A stretch of 64,000 nucleotides of DNA from Arthrobacter sp. ISL-85. GTDB lineage: Bacteria > Actinomycetota > Actinomycetes > Actinomycetales > Micrococcaceae. The number at the start of each line of letters is the position of its first letter. Position 1 is the stretch's first letter. The notes beneath the pieces were generated by a model, which was not told the DNA's origin, did no database searches, and saw only the letters and a program-made list of their open reading frames with translations. The stretch spans positions 1 through 64,000 of the forward strand of contig NZ_JAGGPQ010000011.1 of NCBI RefSeq assembly GCF_018613675.1. Reading direction: 5' to 3'. Below are positions 8,005-17,570 of the stretch, in pieces. The position numbers were made by a program, and so were the translations under genes.

Positions 8005-9699
8005 TTAGGCCTCGGAGTTGCCGGGCTGCGTGCCGTTGTCCGCACCGGCCACCACTTCACCGTTGCGCCGGCGGGTACGGGTGCGGGTCCGCCGGGCGCG
8101 TGACGGCTTTTCGCCGTCGGTTGCGGGTGCGGCAGCCTCACCGGCAGGAGCGGCAGCCGAGTCAGGCGTACGACGGCGGCGCTCACCTGAGCGCTCTGCG
8201 GAGTCGCTGCTGCGGCCACCGTCGCGGCTGCCGGCCTTGCCGCCGTCGCCTCTTCCACGGCCCCGTACGTCCCGGTCGCGTGACCGGCCTGCGTCGCGGG
8301 CGCCGCGGCTGTTCTTCTTGCCGGTTTCGCCGAGGTCCTCGAGTACCTCGGCGTCGACGCCGGCGAGGGTCCGCTTGTCGCGGGGCAGGCGGCCCTTGGT
8401 GCCTGCGGGGATGTCAAGGTCCGCGTAGAGGTGCGGGGACGAGGAATAGGTTTCCACCGGCTCGGGTACGCTCAGGCCGAGGGCCTTGTTGATGAGCGCC
8501 CAGCGCGGCATGTCGTCCCAGTCCACGAACGTGACGGCGGTGCCCTTGTTGCCGGCGCGGCCGGTGCGGCCCACACGGTGCAGGTAGATCTTTTCGTCCT
8601 CGACGCACTGGTAGTTGATCACGTGCGTGACGTCGTCCACGTCGATGCCGCGGGCAGCGACGTCCGTGGCCACCAGGACGTCCACTTTGTTGTTACGGAA
8701 CGCCCGCAGTGCCTGCTCACGGGCGCCCTGGCCCAGGTCGCCGTGGATGGCGGCCGCCGCGAACCCCCGGTCCACCAGCTCCTCGGCCACCTTCGCGGCG
8801 GTGCGCTTGGTCTTGGTGAAGATGATGGTCCGGCCGCGGCCGCGGGCCTGCAGGATGCGGGCCACCACTTCGGTCTTGTCCATGCTGTGCGCACGGTAGA
8901 TCAGTTGGCGGATGTCCCGCTTGGTCAGGCCCTCGTCCTCCGGATCCGCTGCGCGGATGTGGGTGGGCTGGGTCATGTAGCGGCGCGCCATCGCGATGAC
9001 GGGGCCGGGCATGGTGGCTGAGAAAAGCAGCGTCTGGCGGACCGCGGGGGTTCCGGCGATGAGGGTCTCGACGTCCGGCAGGAACCCGAGGTCCAGCATC
9101 TCGTCGGCCTCGTCCAGGATGACCATCTTGACGTTCTTCAGGCTCAGGTGCTTCTGCTTGTAGAGGTCGATCAGGCGCCCTGGAGTGCCCACGACAATCT
9201 CGACGCCCTTCTGCAGGGCATCAACCTGGGGCTCGTAGGCGCGGCCGCCGTAAATGGTGGTGATCCTGGCGTTGCGCTTGCGCGATGCCGTCTGGAGATC
9301 GTTGGCCACCTGCACGGCCAGTTCGCGGGTGGGAACAATGACCAGGGCCTGCGGGGCGCCGGGAACGGCGAGTTTGGCATAGCCGGGGTCGTCCTGCCCG
9401 ATGACCCGCTGCAGCGCGGGAATACCGAATCCCAGGGTCTTGCCGGTACCGGTTTTGGCCTGGCCGATGATGTCGTGGCCGGCCAATGCCACCGGCAGGG
9501 TCATGGCCTGGATGGGGAAGGGGTGGGTGATCCCGGCGTCAGCCAATGACTCAACGATGTCCTCGCGGACGTTGTAGTCGGCGAATGACTTCTCCGCGAT
9601 CTCGTGCGGCGTCTCGTCCGAGATAATGGTTTCTTCCGGTTCGATGGTTTCCGTGCCGGACACATCGCTCAGGAGCTGGTGGGTATGCAATTCACTCAC
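8005..9699 (-). CDS. DEAD-box ATP-dependent RNA helicase (RhlE/CsdA-like)
   Basis: A 564-residue RNA helicase. Motifs in order: Q motif (HPFPIQ), AKTGTGKT, PTRELA, GTPGR, DEAD, SAT, ARGID and HRVGRTGRAG. Two RecA domains cover about residues 35-400. The tail from about 430 is Arg/Gly/Ser/Asp rich and basic at the end (ARRTRTRTRRRNGE), a typical RNA-binding extension. The start is GTG 9699, with AAGGAAA about 10 bases upstream. Likely roles are ribosome assembly, RNA decay or cold adaptation. Its position resembles M. tuberculosis rhlE (Rv3211) relative to DUF3107, TetR and MoeZ, judged from memory. Confidence 0.95.
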   Translation of the reverse strand: MSELHTHQLLSDVSGTETIEPEETIISDETPHEIAEKSFADYNVREDIVESLADAGITHPFPIQAMTLPVALAGHDIIGQAKTGTGKTLGFGIPALQRVIGQDDPGYAKLAVPGAPQALVIVPTRELAVQVANDLQTASRKRNARITTIYGGRAYEPQVDALQKGVEIVVGTPGRLIDLYKQKHLSLKNVKMVILDEADEMLDLGFLPDVETLIAGTPAVRQTLLFSATMPGPVIAMARRYMTQPTHIRAADPEDEGLTKRDIRQLIYRAHSMDKTEVVARILQARGRGRTIIFTKTKRTAAKVAEELVDRGFAAAAIHGDLGQGAREQALRAFRNNKVDVLVATDVAARGIDVDDVTHVINYQCVEDEKIYLHRVGRTGRAGNKGTAVTFVDWDDMPRWALINKALGLSVPEPVETYSSSPHLYADLDIPAGTKGRLPRDKRTLAGVDAEVLEDLGETGKKNSRGARDAGRSRDRDVRGRGRGDGGKAGSRDGGRSSDSAERSGERRRRTPDSAAAPAGEAAAPATDGEKPSRARRTRTRTRRRNGEVVAGADNGTQPGNSEA

Positions 9700-9969
9700 A
9701 GGGGAGTTTCCTTATTCATTTGGGCAATGGCGCTGCCTGCTCAACGGGCCGGCCAAGGCTGGCCGCTCCGGAGCACGCTCAGGCGCGCAAGCGATTCCAG
9801 TGGAAGCCGATCGCGGGCTATCTAATGCTGGCACTGGTGACCAACGGGTAATTCTCAAGATCGCGTAGGGGCGGGCTTGTTGGTTTCAAATCGAGGAAAT
9901 CAACGACCGGGCATCCAGTTCTACCCCTCCAGTCTAGCGGCACGGGCGCAGAAACACGGTTTAGGCCCG
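9700..9969 (-). other. 270-bp leader/intergenic region upstream of the DEAD-box gene
   Basis: This gap between the RNB ribonuclease stop and the helicase start holds no credible gene. It presumably contains the helicase promoter and a long 5' untranslated region, a feature of several cold-inducible DEAD-box genes. I see no convincing -35/-10 pair; TAGACT on the minus strand near 9940 is a possible -10. Confidence 0.4.
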
Positions 9970-11469
9970 TCAACGGCGCCCGCCCACCCCTCGGGGAACG
10001 AGTTCGAAGTGGATCTGACGGGTGGTGATGTCCGAAGAAACCAGCCGGACGCGGACCTTGGTGCCGGACTCCAGCTCGCCGGCGCAGCGAGCGGTCACCG
10101 CTGGCTCTGCGATCTGGATGATCCCCGAACTGCCGTTCCCGTTCCCGTTCTTGCCGTTTCCGTTGCCGTTCCCGTTCTGCGGCTTGGATCCGGAAATCAC
10201 GATCGCCTCAAACTCCTGTCCGATGTGGTTCAGCAGCAGCGCCGCCTCCACGGTATCCAGGGCCATGCGCTCCATCCGGGAGGCCAGCTGGTCCGATCCG
10301 GCCATGATGCCCGGAAGCAGCGGCAGGGCGTCCCGCGCCCAGCCGGGCACATCGCCGCCGTTGCTCAGGGCCTCACAGATCACCAGCACGAAGCGGTCCA
10401 CCAGGCGGCGCAGCGGTGCGGTGGTGTGGGCGTAGGCAGCACCGATGGCGGACTGCACGCCATCCTCGGGAACAGTCCCGTCGAATGCGGTATAGGACGC
10501 CCCGCGGAACAGCATGCCGGCCGAATGCATGATGGCCAGCTGCCGCGGGTTGGTGGGATCGAGCGTCCGCAGGTACTCGCCGTAGCTGACCTCCCCGTCC
10601 CAGGGCCTGCCCAGCACCTCTGTCTGCAGCCGGAAATGCCGCAGCGACCGTTCATCCGGCGCCGGCATGGTCCGCAGGATACCCACCTTGCCGGCCAGCA
10701 TGAGCTGCGCGGCGGCCATTCCGGTCATCAACGAAATCTGGGCGTTCCAATCCTCCACGGGAAGCTGCGGAACGGCGTCTATGCGGTAGCTGCCGTCGGG
10801 CAGCTGGACGATCTCCTGTTCAGGCATGTTCAGGCTGGCCCCCTCGCGCGCCCGCTCCAGCTCCACCCGCTTCAGTCCCACCTCACGGAGCAGCCGCAGC
10901 ACCGGTGCGGCTGTCCCGGCGTCGAGATCGGCCTGGGCGCCCTTATAACTGAGCTTGTCGCGGCTGCGGACCCGCGCCCTGCGGAGACCCACCGACAGCA
11001 CTGACGCGTCGCCGTCGAGCGTGAAGTCCCAAACGAAAGCCGAGCACTCCTGGCCAGGCAGAAGGCTCCCGGCCCCTTCGCTGATGACCTCGGGGTGCAG
11101 CGGAATCCGGCCATCCGGAGCGTAGAACGTCTGTCCGCGGCGCCGGGTTTCGGCGTCCAGTGGACCTCCCGGAGACACAAATGCCGGAACATCGGCAATG
11201 GCATACATGACCCGATAGCCGTTCCCGTCCGGCTCGATGAACACTGCCTGGTCGAGGTCCGTAGACGAGGCAGGGTCGATGGTCACGAACTCGACGGCGG
11301 TCAGGTCGTAGGACGGCAGCTTCAGCGCCGCCACGGCTGCCAGGGCGTCTTCGACAGCTGCGGCAGGATACGGGCCGGGAAGTTCCAGTTCCGTCCGCAG
11401 CAGGCCCAGTGCCTCTTCCAGGGCGTTCTTGTGGTCGTGGACGTTGGGGGCCAACCGATGATGTGACAC
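9970..11469 (-). CDS. RNB-domain ribonuclease (RNase II/R family)
   Basis: A 499-residue protein from GTG 11469 (MSHHRLAPNVHDH). The reading frame is open upstream but that part is thiE-antisense shadow. The RNB catalytic core is visible: FVTIDPASSTDLDQAVFIE with its metal-binding Asp cluster (about residues 65-85), YAIADVPAFV and PLRRLVDRFV near residue 350. It lacks the long cold-shock and S1 domains of full RNase R, so it is a short actinobacterial form of a processive 3'-5' exoribonuclease. Near the C-terminus is an Asn-Gly repeat (NGNGNGNGKNGNGNG) encoded by hexanucleotide repeats at about 10132-10178, probably a flexible linker before the terminal beta-rich segment. Confidence 0.88.
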   Translation of the reverse strand: MSHHRLAPNVHDHKNALEEALGLLRTELELPGPYPAAAVEDALAAVAALKLPSYDLTAVEFVTIDPASSTDLDQAVFIEPDGNGYRVMYAIADVPAFVSPGGPLDAETRRRGQTFYAPDGRIPLHPEVISEGAGSLLPGQECSAFVWDFTLDGDASVLSVGLRRARVRSRDKLSYKGAQADLDAGTAAPVLRLLREVGLKRVELERAREGASLNMPEQEIVQLPDGSYRIDAVPQLPVEDWNAQISLMTGMAAAQLMLAGKVGILRTMPAPDERSLRHFRLQTEVLGRPWDGEVSYGEYLRTLDPTNPRQLAIMHSAGMLFRGASYTAFDGTVPEDGVQSAIGAAYAHTTAPLRRLVDRFVLVICEALSNGGDVPGWARDALPLLPGIMAGSDQLASRMERMALDTVEAALLLNHIGQEFEAIVISGSKPQNGNGNGNGKNGNGNGSSGIIQIAEPAVTARCAGELESGTKVRVRLVSSDITTRQIHFELVPRGVGGRR

Positions 11470-11506
11470 AAAAATCAGCGTAGCCCCAAGTCCCGGGATT
11501 AAGCAG

Positions 11507-12256
11507 TCAGGAGCCCGCGGCGTCCAGCGCGCCGAGGAGGGAGGCAGCCGCCGCAGCGGGATCGGGGGCCTCGGTGATGGCGCGGACCACCACGATCCTG
11601 CGCGCGCCCGCCTCCGCCACCTCGCGGACGTTGCCGTGGTCGATGCCGCCAATGGCAAACCACGGCACCGGATCCGCCGCTTGGCGGGAAGCCTCGGCGG
11701 CGTACTTGACCAGTTCGGGGCCGACGGCGGCCCTCCCGGGTTTAGTGGGTGTGGCCCAAACGGGACCCACGCAGAAGTAGTCCAGTCCAGACGGGGCGGC
11801 AGTTGCTGCCAGGGCGGCATCCACTTGCTCACTGGTGTGGCTGGAGAGCCCGATGGCGGCGTTTCCGTCGACCAGCGTCCGCGCCGCGGGCAACGGCAGG
11901 TCCTTCTGGCCAATGTGGAACACCGGTGCCCCGGACAGCACGGCGATGTCGGCGCGGTCATTGACGGCCCACAGCCTGCCGTGGCGCACAGCGGCCTCCT
12001 TCAATACCGCCAGGAGGTCCAGTTCCTCTGCGGCTTCGATGGTCTTGTCGCGCAGTTGGATGATGTCCACACCGCCGGCGAACGCTGCGTCCACGAACTC
12101 CGCAAAGTCTCCGTGCGCACGGCGCGCATCGGTGCAGAGGTAGAGGCGGGCTGCCTTGAGGGCGTCGCGGTGCCCCGCATTGGCAACTTCGGCACTGACA
12201 GCCGCGGTGGCTGGCGCATGGGGGCCGGCGGGCAGGGATGAGGTGGACACATTCAT
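11507..12256 (-). CDS. thiE: Thiamine-phosphate synthase
   Basis: A 249-residue enzyme that joins hydroxymethylpyrimidine diphosphate and carboxythiazole/thiazole phosphate to make thiamine phosphate. TIM-barrel landmarks: YLCTDARR near residue 40, IQLRDKT at 66-72, VNDRADIA (about 98-105), [29 protein letters not shown] and WFAIGGID. It has an ~35-residue nonconserved N-terminal extension from ATG 12256. It is transcribed away from thiO, with only about 30 bp before the TPP aptamer on the opposite strand, so its promoter must lie within or across the antisense of that aptamer. No separate riboswitch serves it. Confidence 0.94.
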   Translation of the reverse strand: MNVSTSSLPAGPHAPATAAVSAEVANAGHRDALKAARLYLCTDARRAHGDFAEFVDAAFAGGVDIIQLRDKTIEAAEELDLLAVLKEAAVRHGRLWAVNDRADIAVLSGAPVFHIGQKDLPLPAARTLVDGNAAIGLSSHTSEQVDAALAATAAPSGLDYFCVGPVWATPTKPGRAAVGPELVKYAAEASRQAADPVPWFAIGGIDHGNVREVAEAGARRIVVVRAITEAPDPAAAAASLLGALDAAGS

Positions 12257-12276
12257 GCCTGCAAGCCTAGTTCCTC

Positions 12277-12282
12277 TAAACT
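12277..12282 (+). promoter_or_regulatory. Candidate -10 element for the thi riboswitch transcript
   Basis: TAAACT lies about 8 bases before the expected first base of the TPP aptamer, the right place for a -10 box whose transcript begins with the riboswitch. No good -35 is visible upstream, so this is a positional inference. Confidence 0.35.
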
Positions 12283-12289
12283 GGCCTGG

Positions 12290-12388
12290 TACTGCGGGAG
12301 CCCGCGGCAGCTGTCATAAAGCGCCGGGCTGAGAGGGCGTCAGAGCCGACCGCTTGACCTGATCCGGTTAATACCGGCGTAGGGAAGG
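12290..12388 (+). promoter_or_regulatory. TPP riboswitch (THI element) upstream of thiOSG
   Basis: The aptamer core is clear: GGGCTGAGAGGG (CTGAGA at 12329-12334) and the second conserved block ACCTGATCCGGTTAATACC followed by GGCGTAGGGAA (12357-12386). These are the pyrimidine- and diphosphate-sensing parts of the THI box. The 3' end runs directly into the ribosome-binding sequence AGGGAAGGAA of thiO (ATG 12395), with no room for a terminator. Thiamine diphosphate binding should therefore mask the ribosome-binding site and block translation. A short GC-rich hairpin (GCGGGAGCCCGC) opens the element. Confidence 0.95.
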
Positions 12389-12394
12389 AACCAT

Positions 12395-13689
12395 ATGCAT
12401 ACCCCCCTCGACAACCGCCCCGGATCCGCCGATGCCGCCGCTTCCACGGTGCGCGCCGACGTCGCCGTCATCGGCGGCGGAGTGGTTGGGCACGGAATCG
12501 CCTGGGAGGTGCAGCGGTCCGGCCGTTCCATCGCCCTGATCGATGACGCTCCCGGAAACGGTGCCAGCTGGGCCGCCGCCGGCATGCTGGCGCCCGTCAG
12601 CGAACTGCACTACCAGGAGGAGTACCTCCTGGAACTCATGCTTGAGGCATCGTCCCGCTGGCCAGGGTTCGCCGCCGGCATCGCCACTGCTACGGGTGCG
12701 GATTCCGGATACCTCACGACGCCGACACTGGCCGTGGGTGCCGACGCCGCAGACCGCCGCGCACTGATGGACCTCCGCGCGGTACAGCAGGCCAACGGCC
12801 TGGTGGTGGAACCCCTGACCGTGCGGGAAGCCCGGACGCGGGAGCCGCTGCTCAGCCCCGCCATAGCCTGTGCCCTGGATACGCCCGCGGACCACCAGGT
12901 GGACCCCAGGCGCCTCGTGGCAGCCCTGCGGCTGGCCCTCGCCGGCGCGGCGCAGGCGGCGCCCGGACTCGCGGTTGCCGGGGCGGTGGACGGGTATGCC
13001 GTACCGGACCGGGCCACCGGCCTGCTGTGGGACGGCGGAACCGTTACCGGCGCCAAGCTCGCTAACGGCGGCACCGTCCTGGCAACGGAAACAGTGGTGG
13101 CCAACGGCCTCCAGGCAGGGACCCTTGGCGGCCTGCCCGACGGCCTGGAGCTGCCCCTGCGCCCAGTGCACGGGGACATCCTCCGCCTCGCCGTTCCCCG
13201 GCACCTCCAGCCCCTGGTGACCTCCACCGTGCGCGGCCTGGTCCACGGCATCCCGGTGTACATCGTCCCGCGGCAGGACGGGACCGTGGTCATCGGGGCC
13301 ACCCAGCGCGAGGACGCCCTCTCCGATGCCGTCAGCGCCGGCGGCGTGTACCAGCTGCTGCGTGACGCCCAGGCGCTGGTGCCCGCCGTCGCCGAACTGG
13401 AACTCATGGAATGCACCGCACGGGCCCGCCCCGGAACCCCTGACAACGCACCGCTGCTGGGCCGCGTGCCGGCGCCGACGGGACCGGCACGCACCGAGGC
13501 CGGGGACGTACCCGGACTCATCATCGCCACCGGGTTCTTCCGGCACGGCGTCCTGCTCACTCCCGCCGCAGCAGCGATCTGCACGGAACTGCTAAACGGG
13601 AAAGCCGATCCCCGCTGGGCGCCCTTCAGCCCGGAGCGGTTCTCCCGGCCGGTGGCAGCCGCCACAACCCACCCCATCAAGGAGACTGC

Positions 13690-13693
<4 letters not shown>
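12395..13693 (+). CDS. thiO: Glycine oxidase ThiO
   Basis: A 432-residue FAD-dependent amine oxidase that makes the iminoglycine (dehydroglycine) needed for the thiazole ring of thiamine. An N-terminal dinucleotide-binding motif VAVIGGGVVGHGIAWE (about residues 27-42) is followed by GASWAAAGMLAP, the usual ThiO signature, and the substrate-domain motif ARPGTPDNAPLLG near residue 348. The C-terminal ATGFFRHGVLLTPAAA matches the FAD-contact region of the DAO family. An approximately 24-residue variable N-terminus precedes the fold. Its stop overlaps the thiS start by 4 nt (GTGA), and it is controlled by the upstream TPP riboswitch. Confidence 0.94.
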
Positions 13694-14746
<1,053 letters not shown>

Positions 14747-14769
14747 CCCTGTTGCCTTGCGCGGCAGAT

Positions 14770-14811
14770 ACACCTGTGGCCGCCACCCATACGGGTGGCG
14801 GCCACAGGTGT
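14770..14811. terminator. Strong bidirectional terminator after thiG
   Basis: A perfect 19-bp stem (14770-14788 with 14793-14811, core GTGGCCGCCACCC) with a 4-nt loop ATAC lies between convergent thiG and the small membrane-protein gene. Confidence 0.88.
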
Positions 14812-14822
14812 TTAAGGACGTC

Positions 14823-15125
14823 TCAGCGCCGCAAAATGACAGTCAGCCGCTCCGTGTCGCGGCGGGCACGGGTGCGGCCCAGGTAGACGGCGACGGCGAT
14901 GGCCGCGGCCAAGCCCAGGACAATGGGCAGGACCCATGGCAGCCAGGTGGTTCCCGGCAGGTAGCCGAAGCCCGCTGCCATCAGGATGATCCAGGTCAGC
15001 GCCGCAATACCGACGGCGATGCCGGCCGGCAGTGCCGCGCCATACCTGCCATGCCGCTTGTCATTGGCCCAGACGACAAAGCCGGCGGCGACGGTGGCCA
15101 GCACCACGATAGTCAGCGAAAGCAT
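14823..15125 (-). CDS. Small three-helix membrane protein, function unknown
   Basis: A 100-residue protein from ATG 15125, with AAGGAAG as ribosome-binding site. Three hydrophobic stretches are clear: about 2-19 (LSLTIVVLATVAAGFVVW), 33-53 (PAGIAVGIAALTWIILMAAG) and 63-83 (WVLPIVLGLAAAIAVAVYL). The loop ANDKRHGRYG is basic and the C-terminus is Arg-rich (GRTRARRDTERLTVILRR), likely cytoplasmic. I do not recognise a named family. It follows DUF3107 by about 60 nt on the same strand and may be cotranscribed with it. Confidence 0.75.
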   Translation of the reverse strand: MLSLTIVVLATVAAGFVVWANDKRHGRYGAALPAGIAVGIAALTWIILMAAGFGYLPGTTWLPWVLPIVLGLAAAIAVAVYLGRTRARRDTERLTVILRR

Positions 15126-15184
15126 GGATCTTCCTTAAACGGCAGCGGGCGCAAAACGGGCGGTGGCCCTGGAACGGGCCGGGA

Positions 15185-15409
15185 CTAGAACTGGCCGAAA
15201 CCGACGCGCCGAACCTCTTCGGCACCGATCTCGACGTAGGCCAAAGCGTTGCCCGGAACAATGATCAGGCGTCCTTTGTCATCCTTCAGGCGCAGTTCGC
15301 TGCCCTCGTTAATGGCTTCGCCAACAACCTTGGCCACCGTCTCCGCGTCCTGGGCCGATTCCAGCACGATTTCCCGGCCAACGTTTTGCACGCCGATCTT
15401 AATTTCCAA
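15185..15409 (-). CDS. DUF3107 protein
   Basis: A 74-residue protein, MEIKIGVQNVGREIVLESAQ..., matching the short DUF3107 family of actinobacteria (M. tuberculosis TB9.4 type). The start codon is TTG at 15409, with GGGAGG about 5 bases upstream; no ATG or GTG fits better. The sequence predicts a compact alpha/beta protein with no cysteine or catalytic motif. Function is not established. It sits between the small membrane-protein gene and the TetR gene on the same strand, the same context as in mycobacteria. Confidence 0.9.
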   Translation of the reverse strand: MEIKIGVQNVGREIVLESAQDAETVAKVVGEAINEGSELRLKDDKGRLIIVPGNALAYVEIGAEEVRRVGFGQF

Positions 15410-15471
15410 GGGGGCCTCCCAGCCTGTGAAAGTACTCGTGTTTCTCTACGAGGTGTTGTCTTATTTGTAGT

Positions 15472-16137
15472 CTAGGACTCTTTGGGGAAGCGAGAGATTC
15501 CGCGCCAAGCTAAACGGTAGATGAGGTCACTGGCCACCTCCAGGTCCAGGTTGCCGTCCGTTTCCAGCCAGTACCGGGCACTGACCTGCGCCATTCCGGC
15601 CAGGCCGCGGCCCAGCAGTTCCGCTTCCAGGTGGGGGAGCTTGGTGTCCTCGGCAATGACCCGGGCGATGGCGTCGGCGAAGGTCCGGTTGAAGGTTTCC
15701 AGCCTGGAGCTGACATCCGGGTCGTTGACCAGGTCGGATTCGAACACCAGGCGGTGGGCCTGGTCGTCGTTGGCGATGAAGTGGAAGTAGGCGCGCATGA
15801 CGGCCTGGACGCGTTCATCGTTGTCCGTGGTGGAGTTCAGGGCGCCCAGCATCAGCTCGGTCAGCGAAGCCAGGTGGCTTTCCAGCAGGGCGAGGTACAG
15901 GTCGCGCTTGGAGGGAAAGTGCTGGTACAGCACCGGCTTACTCACGTGTGCGGTTTCTGCAATCTCGTCCATCGCAGCGCCGTGATAGCCGTTGGCTACG
16001 AAGACCTCCTGGGCCGCCGCAAGGAGTTGTGCGCGGCGCTCATCCCGGGGCAGCCGGGCGGACCGCTGGCCTGCGGGGCGGGAGGCAGTTTGCGGTTCGG
16101 CGGCGGCCGGGCGGCCAGCCCGTGCTTCAGGGACCAC
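15472..16137 (-). CDS. TetR/AcrR-family transcriptional regulator
   Basis: A 221-residue regulator. An Ala/Pro/Arg-rich N-terminal tail (about 1-28) precedes the TetR helix-turn-helix at about 33-80 (AAQEVFVANGYHGAAMDEIAETAHVSKPVLYQHFPSKRDLY), then an all-helical ligand/dimer domain. It starts with GTG 16137. The adjacent DUF3107 gene lies 62 nt downstream and moeZ is divergent, so autoregulation or control of moeZ is possible through the shared ~85-bp intergenic region. No perfect operator palindrome stands out. Ligand unknown. Confidence 0.92.
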   Translation of the reverse strand: MVPEARAGRPAAAEPQTASRPAGQRSARLPRDERRAQLLAAAQEVFVANGYHGAAMDEIAETAHVSKPVLYQHFPSKRDLYLALLESHLASLTELMLGALNSTTDNDERVQAVMRAYFHFIANDDQAHRLVFESDLVNDPDVSSRLETFNRTFADAIARVIAEDTKLPHLEAELLGRGLAGMAQVSARYWLETDGNLDLEVASDLIYRLAWRGISRFPKES

Positions 16138-16160
16138 AGTTGTCCTTCTTTCCGTTGCAG

Positions 16161-16189
16161 TTACCCTTCACTTTACTGCGGGGTAATAT
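16161..16189 (+). promoter_or_regulatory. Candidate moeZ promoter
   Basis: TTACCC (16161-16166), a 17-nt spacer and TAATAT (16184-16189) form a plausible sigma-70-type promoter with transcription starting about 27 nt before the moeZ ATG. The -10 is good and the -35 weak. It overlaps the region from which tetR is divergently transcribed. Confidence 0.45.
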
Positions 16190-16222
16190 GACCCGGCGGT
16201 ATCCCGGGGCATACATTGAAGT

Positions 16223-17422
16223 ATGGCTTCGTCTTTCACCGCAAATGTTTCCGCCCCTTCCCTGGATCCGCTGGTGGAACCGGCCGCCGACCTCACTCCC
16301 GCCGAGGTTGAGCGGTACTCCCGGCACCTGATCATTCCCGAGATCGGCGCGCTGGGGCAGCGGCGGCTCAAGAATGCCAAGGTGCTGGTGATCGGCGCCG
16401 GCGGCCTGGGCGCCCCCGCGTTGCTGTACCTTGCCGCGGCAGGTGTGGGGACGATCGGAATCATCGACGACGATGTTGTGGACCTGAGCAACCTGCAGCG
16501 CCAGGTGATCCACGGCGTCAGTGATGTAGGCCGGCCCAAGACCGAATCAGCCCGCGATGCCATTGGCGAGCTCAATCCGCTGGTGGATGTCCGGCTGCAC
16601 AACGTCCGCCTGGACTCATCCAACGCCCTGGAGCTGTTCAGCGGTTACGACCTCATCCTGGACGGCGCCGATAACTTCGCCACACGGTACCTTGTGAACG
16701 ATGCCGCCGCCATCCTCGGCAAGCCCTACGTCTGGGGTTCGATCTTCCGTTTCGACGGCCAGGTCAGCGTGTTCTGGGAAAAGCACGGCCCCACCTACCG
16801 GGACCTGTATCCCGAGGCCCCGCCTGCCGGTTCCGTCCCTTCCTGCGGTGAGGGGGGCGTGTTCGGCATGCTGTGCGCCGCCGTGGGATCGCTCATGGTG
16901 ACCGAGGCGCTGAAGCTGATTACCGGCGTCGGACGCTCCCTGCTGGGCCGCGTGGCCCTGTTTGACGCCCTGGGCGGCAGCTGGCGCGAGATACGGGTGT
17001 CGAAGGACCCGGCGGCTGAACCCATCACGGAACTCACCGACTACGAGGCCTTCTGCGGGATCGCTCCGGCAACGCAGGCGGACACCGAACACACCGTCAC
17101 CGCCACCCAGCTCGCCACCATGCTGGCCTCGCGGAAGGCAGGGCTCAAGGACTTTGAACTGGTGGACGTCCGTGAGGCGGGGGAGTTCGACATCGTCCGG
17201 ATCGACGGGGCCAGGCTGATCCCGCAGGGACGAATCCTCGCGGGGGAGGCATGGGATGAACTCCCGCAGGACCGGGAAATTGTGTTCCACTGCAAGGCCG
17301 GGGCCCGGTCCGCCAACGTGCTGGCGGCGGCGCGGGAGGCCGGCTACCAGCGGGTCAGCCACCTCGACGGCGGAATCCTGGCCTGGGTGCGCGACGTGGA
17401 ACCCCAAAAGCCCGTCTACTGA
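16223..17422 (+). CDS. moeZ: MoeZ: ThiF/MoeB-type adenylyltransferase fused to rhodanese domain
   Basis: A 399-residue E1-like enzyme that adenylates the C-terminal glycine of small sulfur carriers and then passes sulfur from its rhodanese domain. Residues about 25-270: nucleotide-binding IGAGGLGAPAL, DDDVVDLSNLQRQ and GADNFATR. The cysteine in PSCGEGG (residue 208) matches the conserved E1-domain cysteine. Residues about 290-395: rhodanese with active-site Cys357 in FHCKAGARS. The paired CXXC zinc motifs of E. coli MoeB are reduced to single cysteines (PSCG, FCGI). Known partners in actinobacteria include MoaD-type carriers and CysO; ThiS encoded 2.3 kb upstream is another possible substrate. 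Confidence 0.93.
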   Translation: MASSFTANVSAPSLDPLVEPAADLTPAEVERYSRHLIIPEIGALGQRRLKNAKVLVIGAGGLGAPALLYLAAAGVGTIGIIDDDVVDLSNLQRQVIHGVSDVGRPKTESARDAIGELNPLVDVRLHNVRLDSSNALELFSGYDLILDGADNFATRYLVNDAAAILGKPYVWGSIFRFDGQVSVFWEKHGPTYRDLYPEAPPAGSVPSCGEGGVFGMLCAAVGSLMVTEALKLITGVGRSLLGRVALFDALGGSWREIRVSKDPAAEPITELTDYEAFCGIAPATQADTEHTVTATQLATMLASRKAGLKDFELVDVREAGEFDIVRIDGARLIPQGRILAGEAWDELPQDREIVFHCKAGARSANVLAAAREAGYQRVSHLDGGILAWVRDVEPQKPVY

Positions 17423-17428
17423 CCCAGA

Positions 17429-17531
17429 CCCCCGCTCACATCTGGCAGCCTTACTGGAGACGCCCGCTCACTTGCTTGAAGAAAGTGAGCGGGCGTTTCC
17501 ATGAAAAGGCCCGGAAGTGAGCGGGCGTTGG
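17429..17531. repeat. REP-like palindromic repeat cluster (GTGAGCGGGCG units)
   Basis: Four copies of the core CCCGCTCAC/GTGAGCGGG occur in about 100 bp: inverted at 17429-17439 and 17461-17473, direct at 17483-17498 and 17514-17531. The two central copies form an 18-bp stem (17456-17473 with 17483-17500, one G-T mismatch) with a 9-nt loop. The cluster lies between the convergent moeZ and hemA genes, where it may act as terminator. The extra half-copies suggest a repetitive extragenic palindrome family rather than a simple terminator. Confidence 0.7.
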
Positions 17532-17570
17532 AGGCTGGGGCACTGGTGCTGAAGTGGTGGCTTACGCGGG

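Noticed and set aside
17429..17531. CRISPR-like array
   Set aside because: The repeats are palindromic half-sites in both orientations with irregular spacing and no spacers or cas genes.
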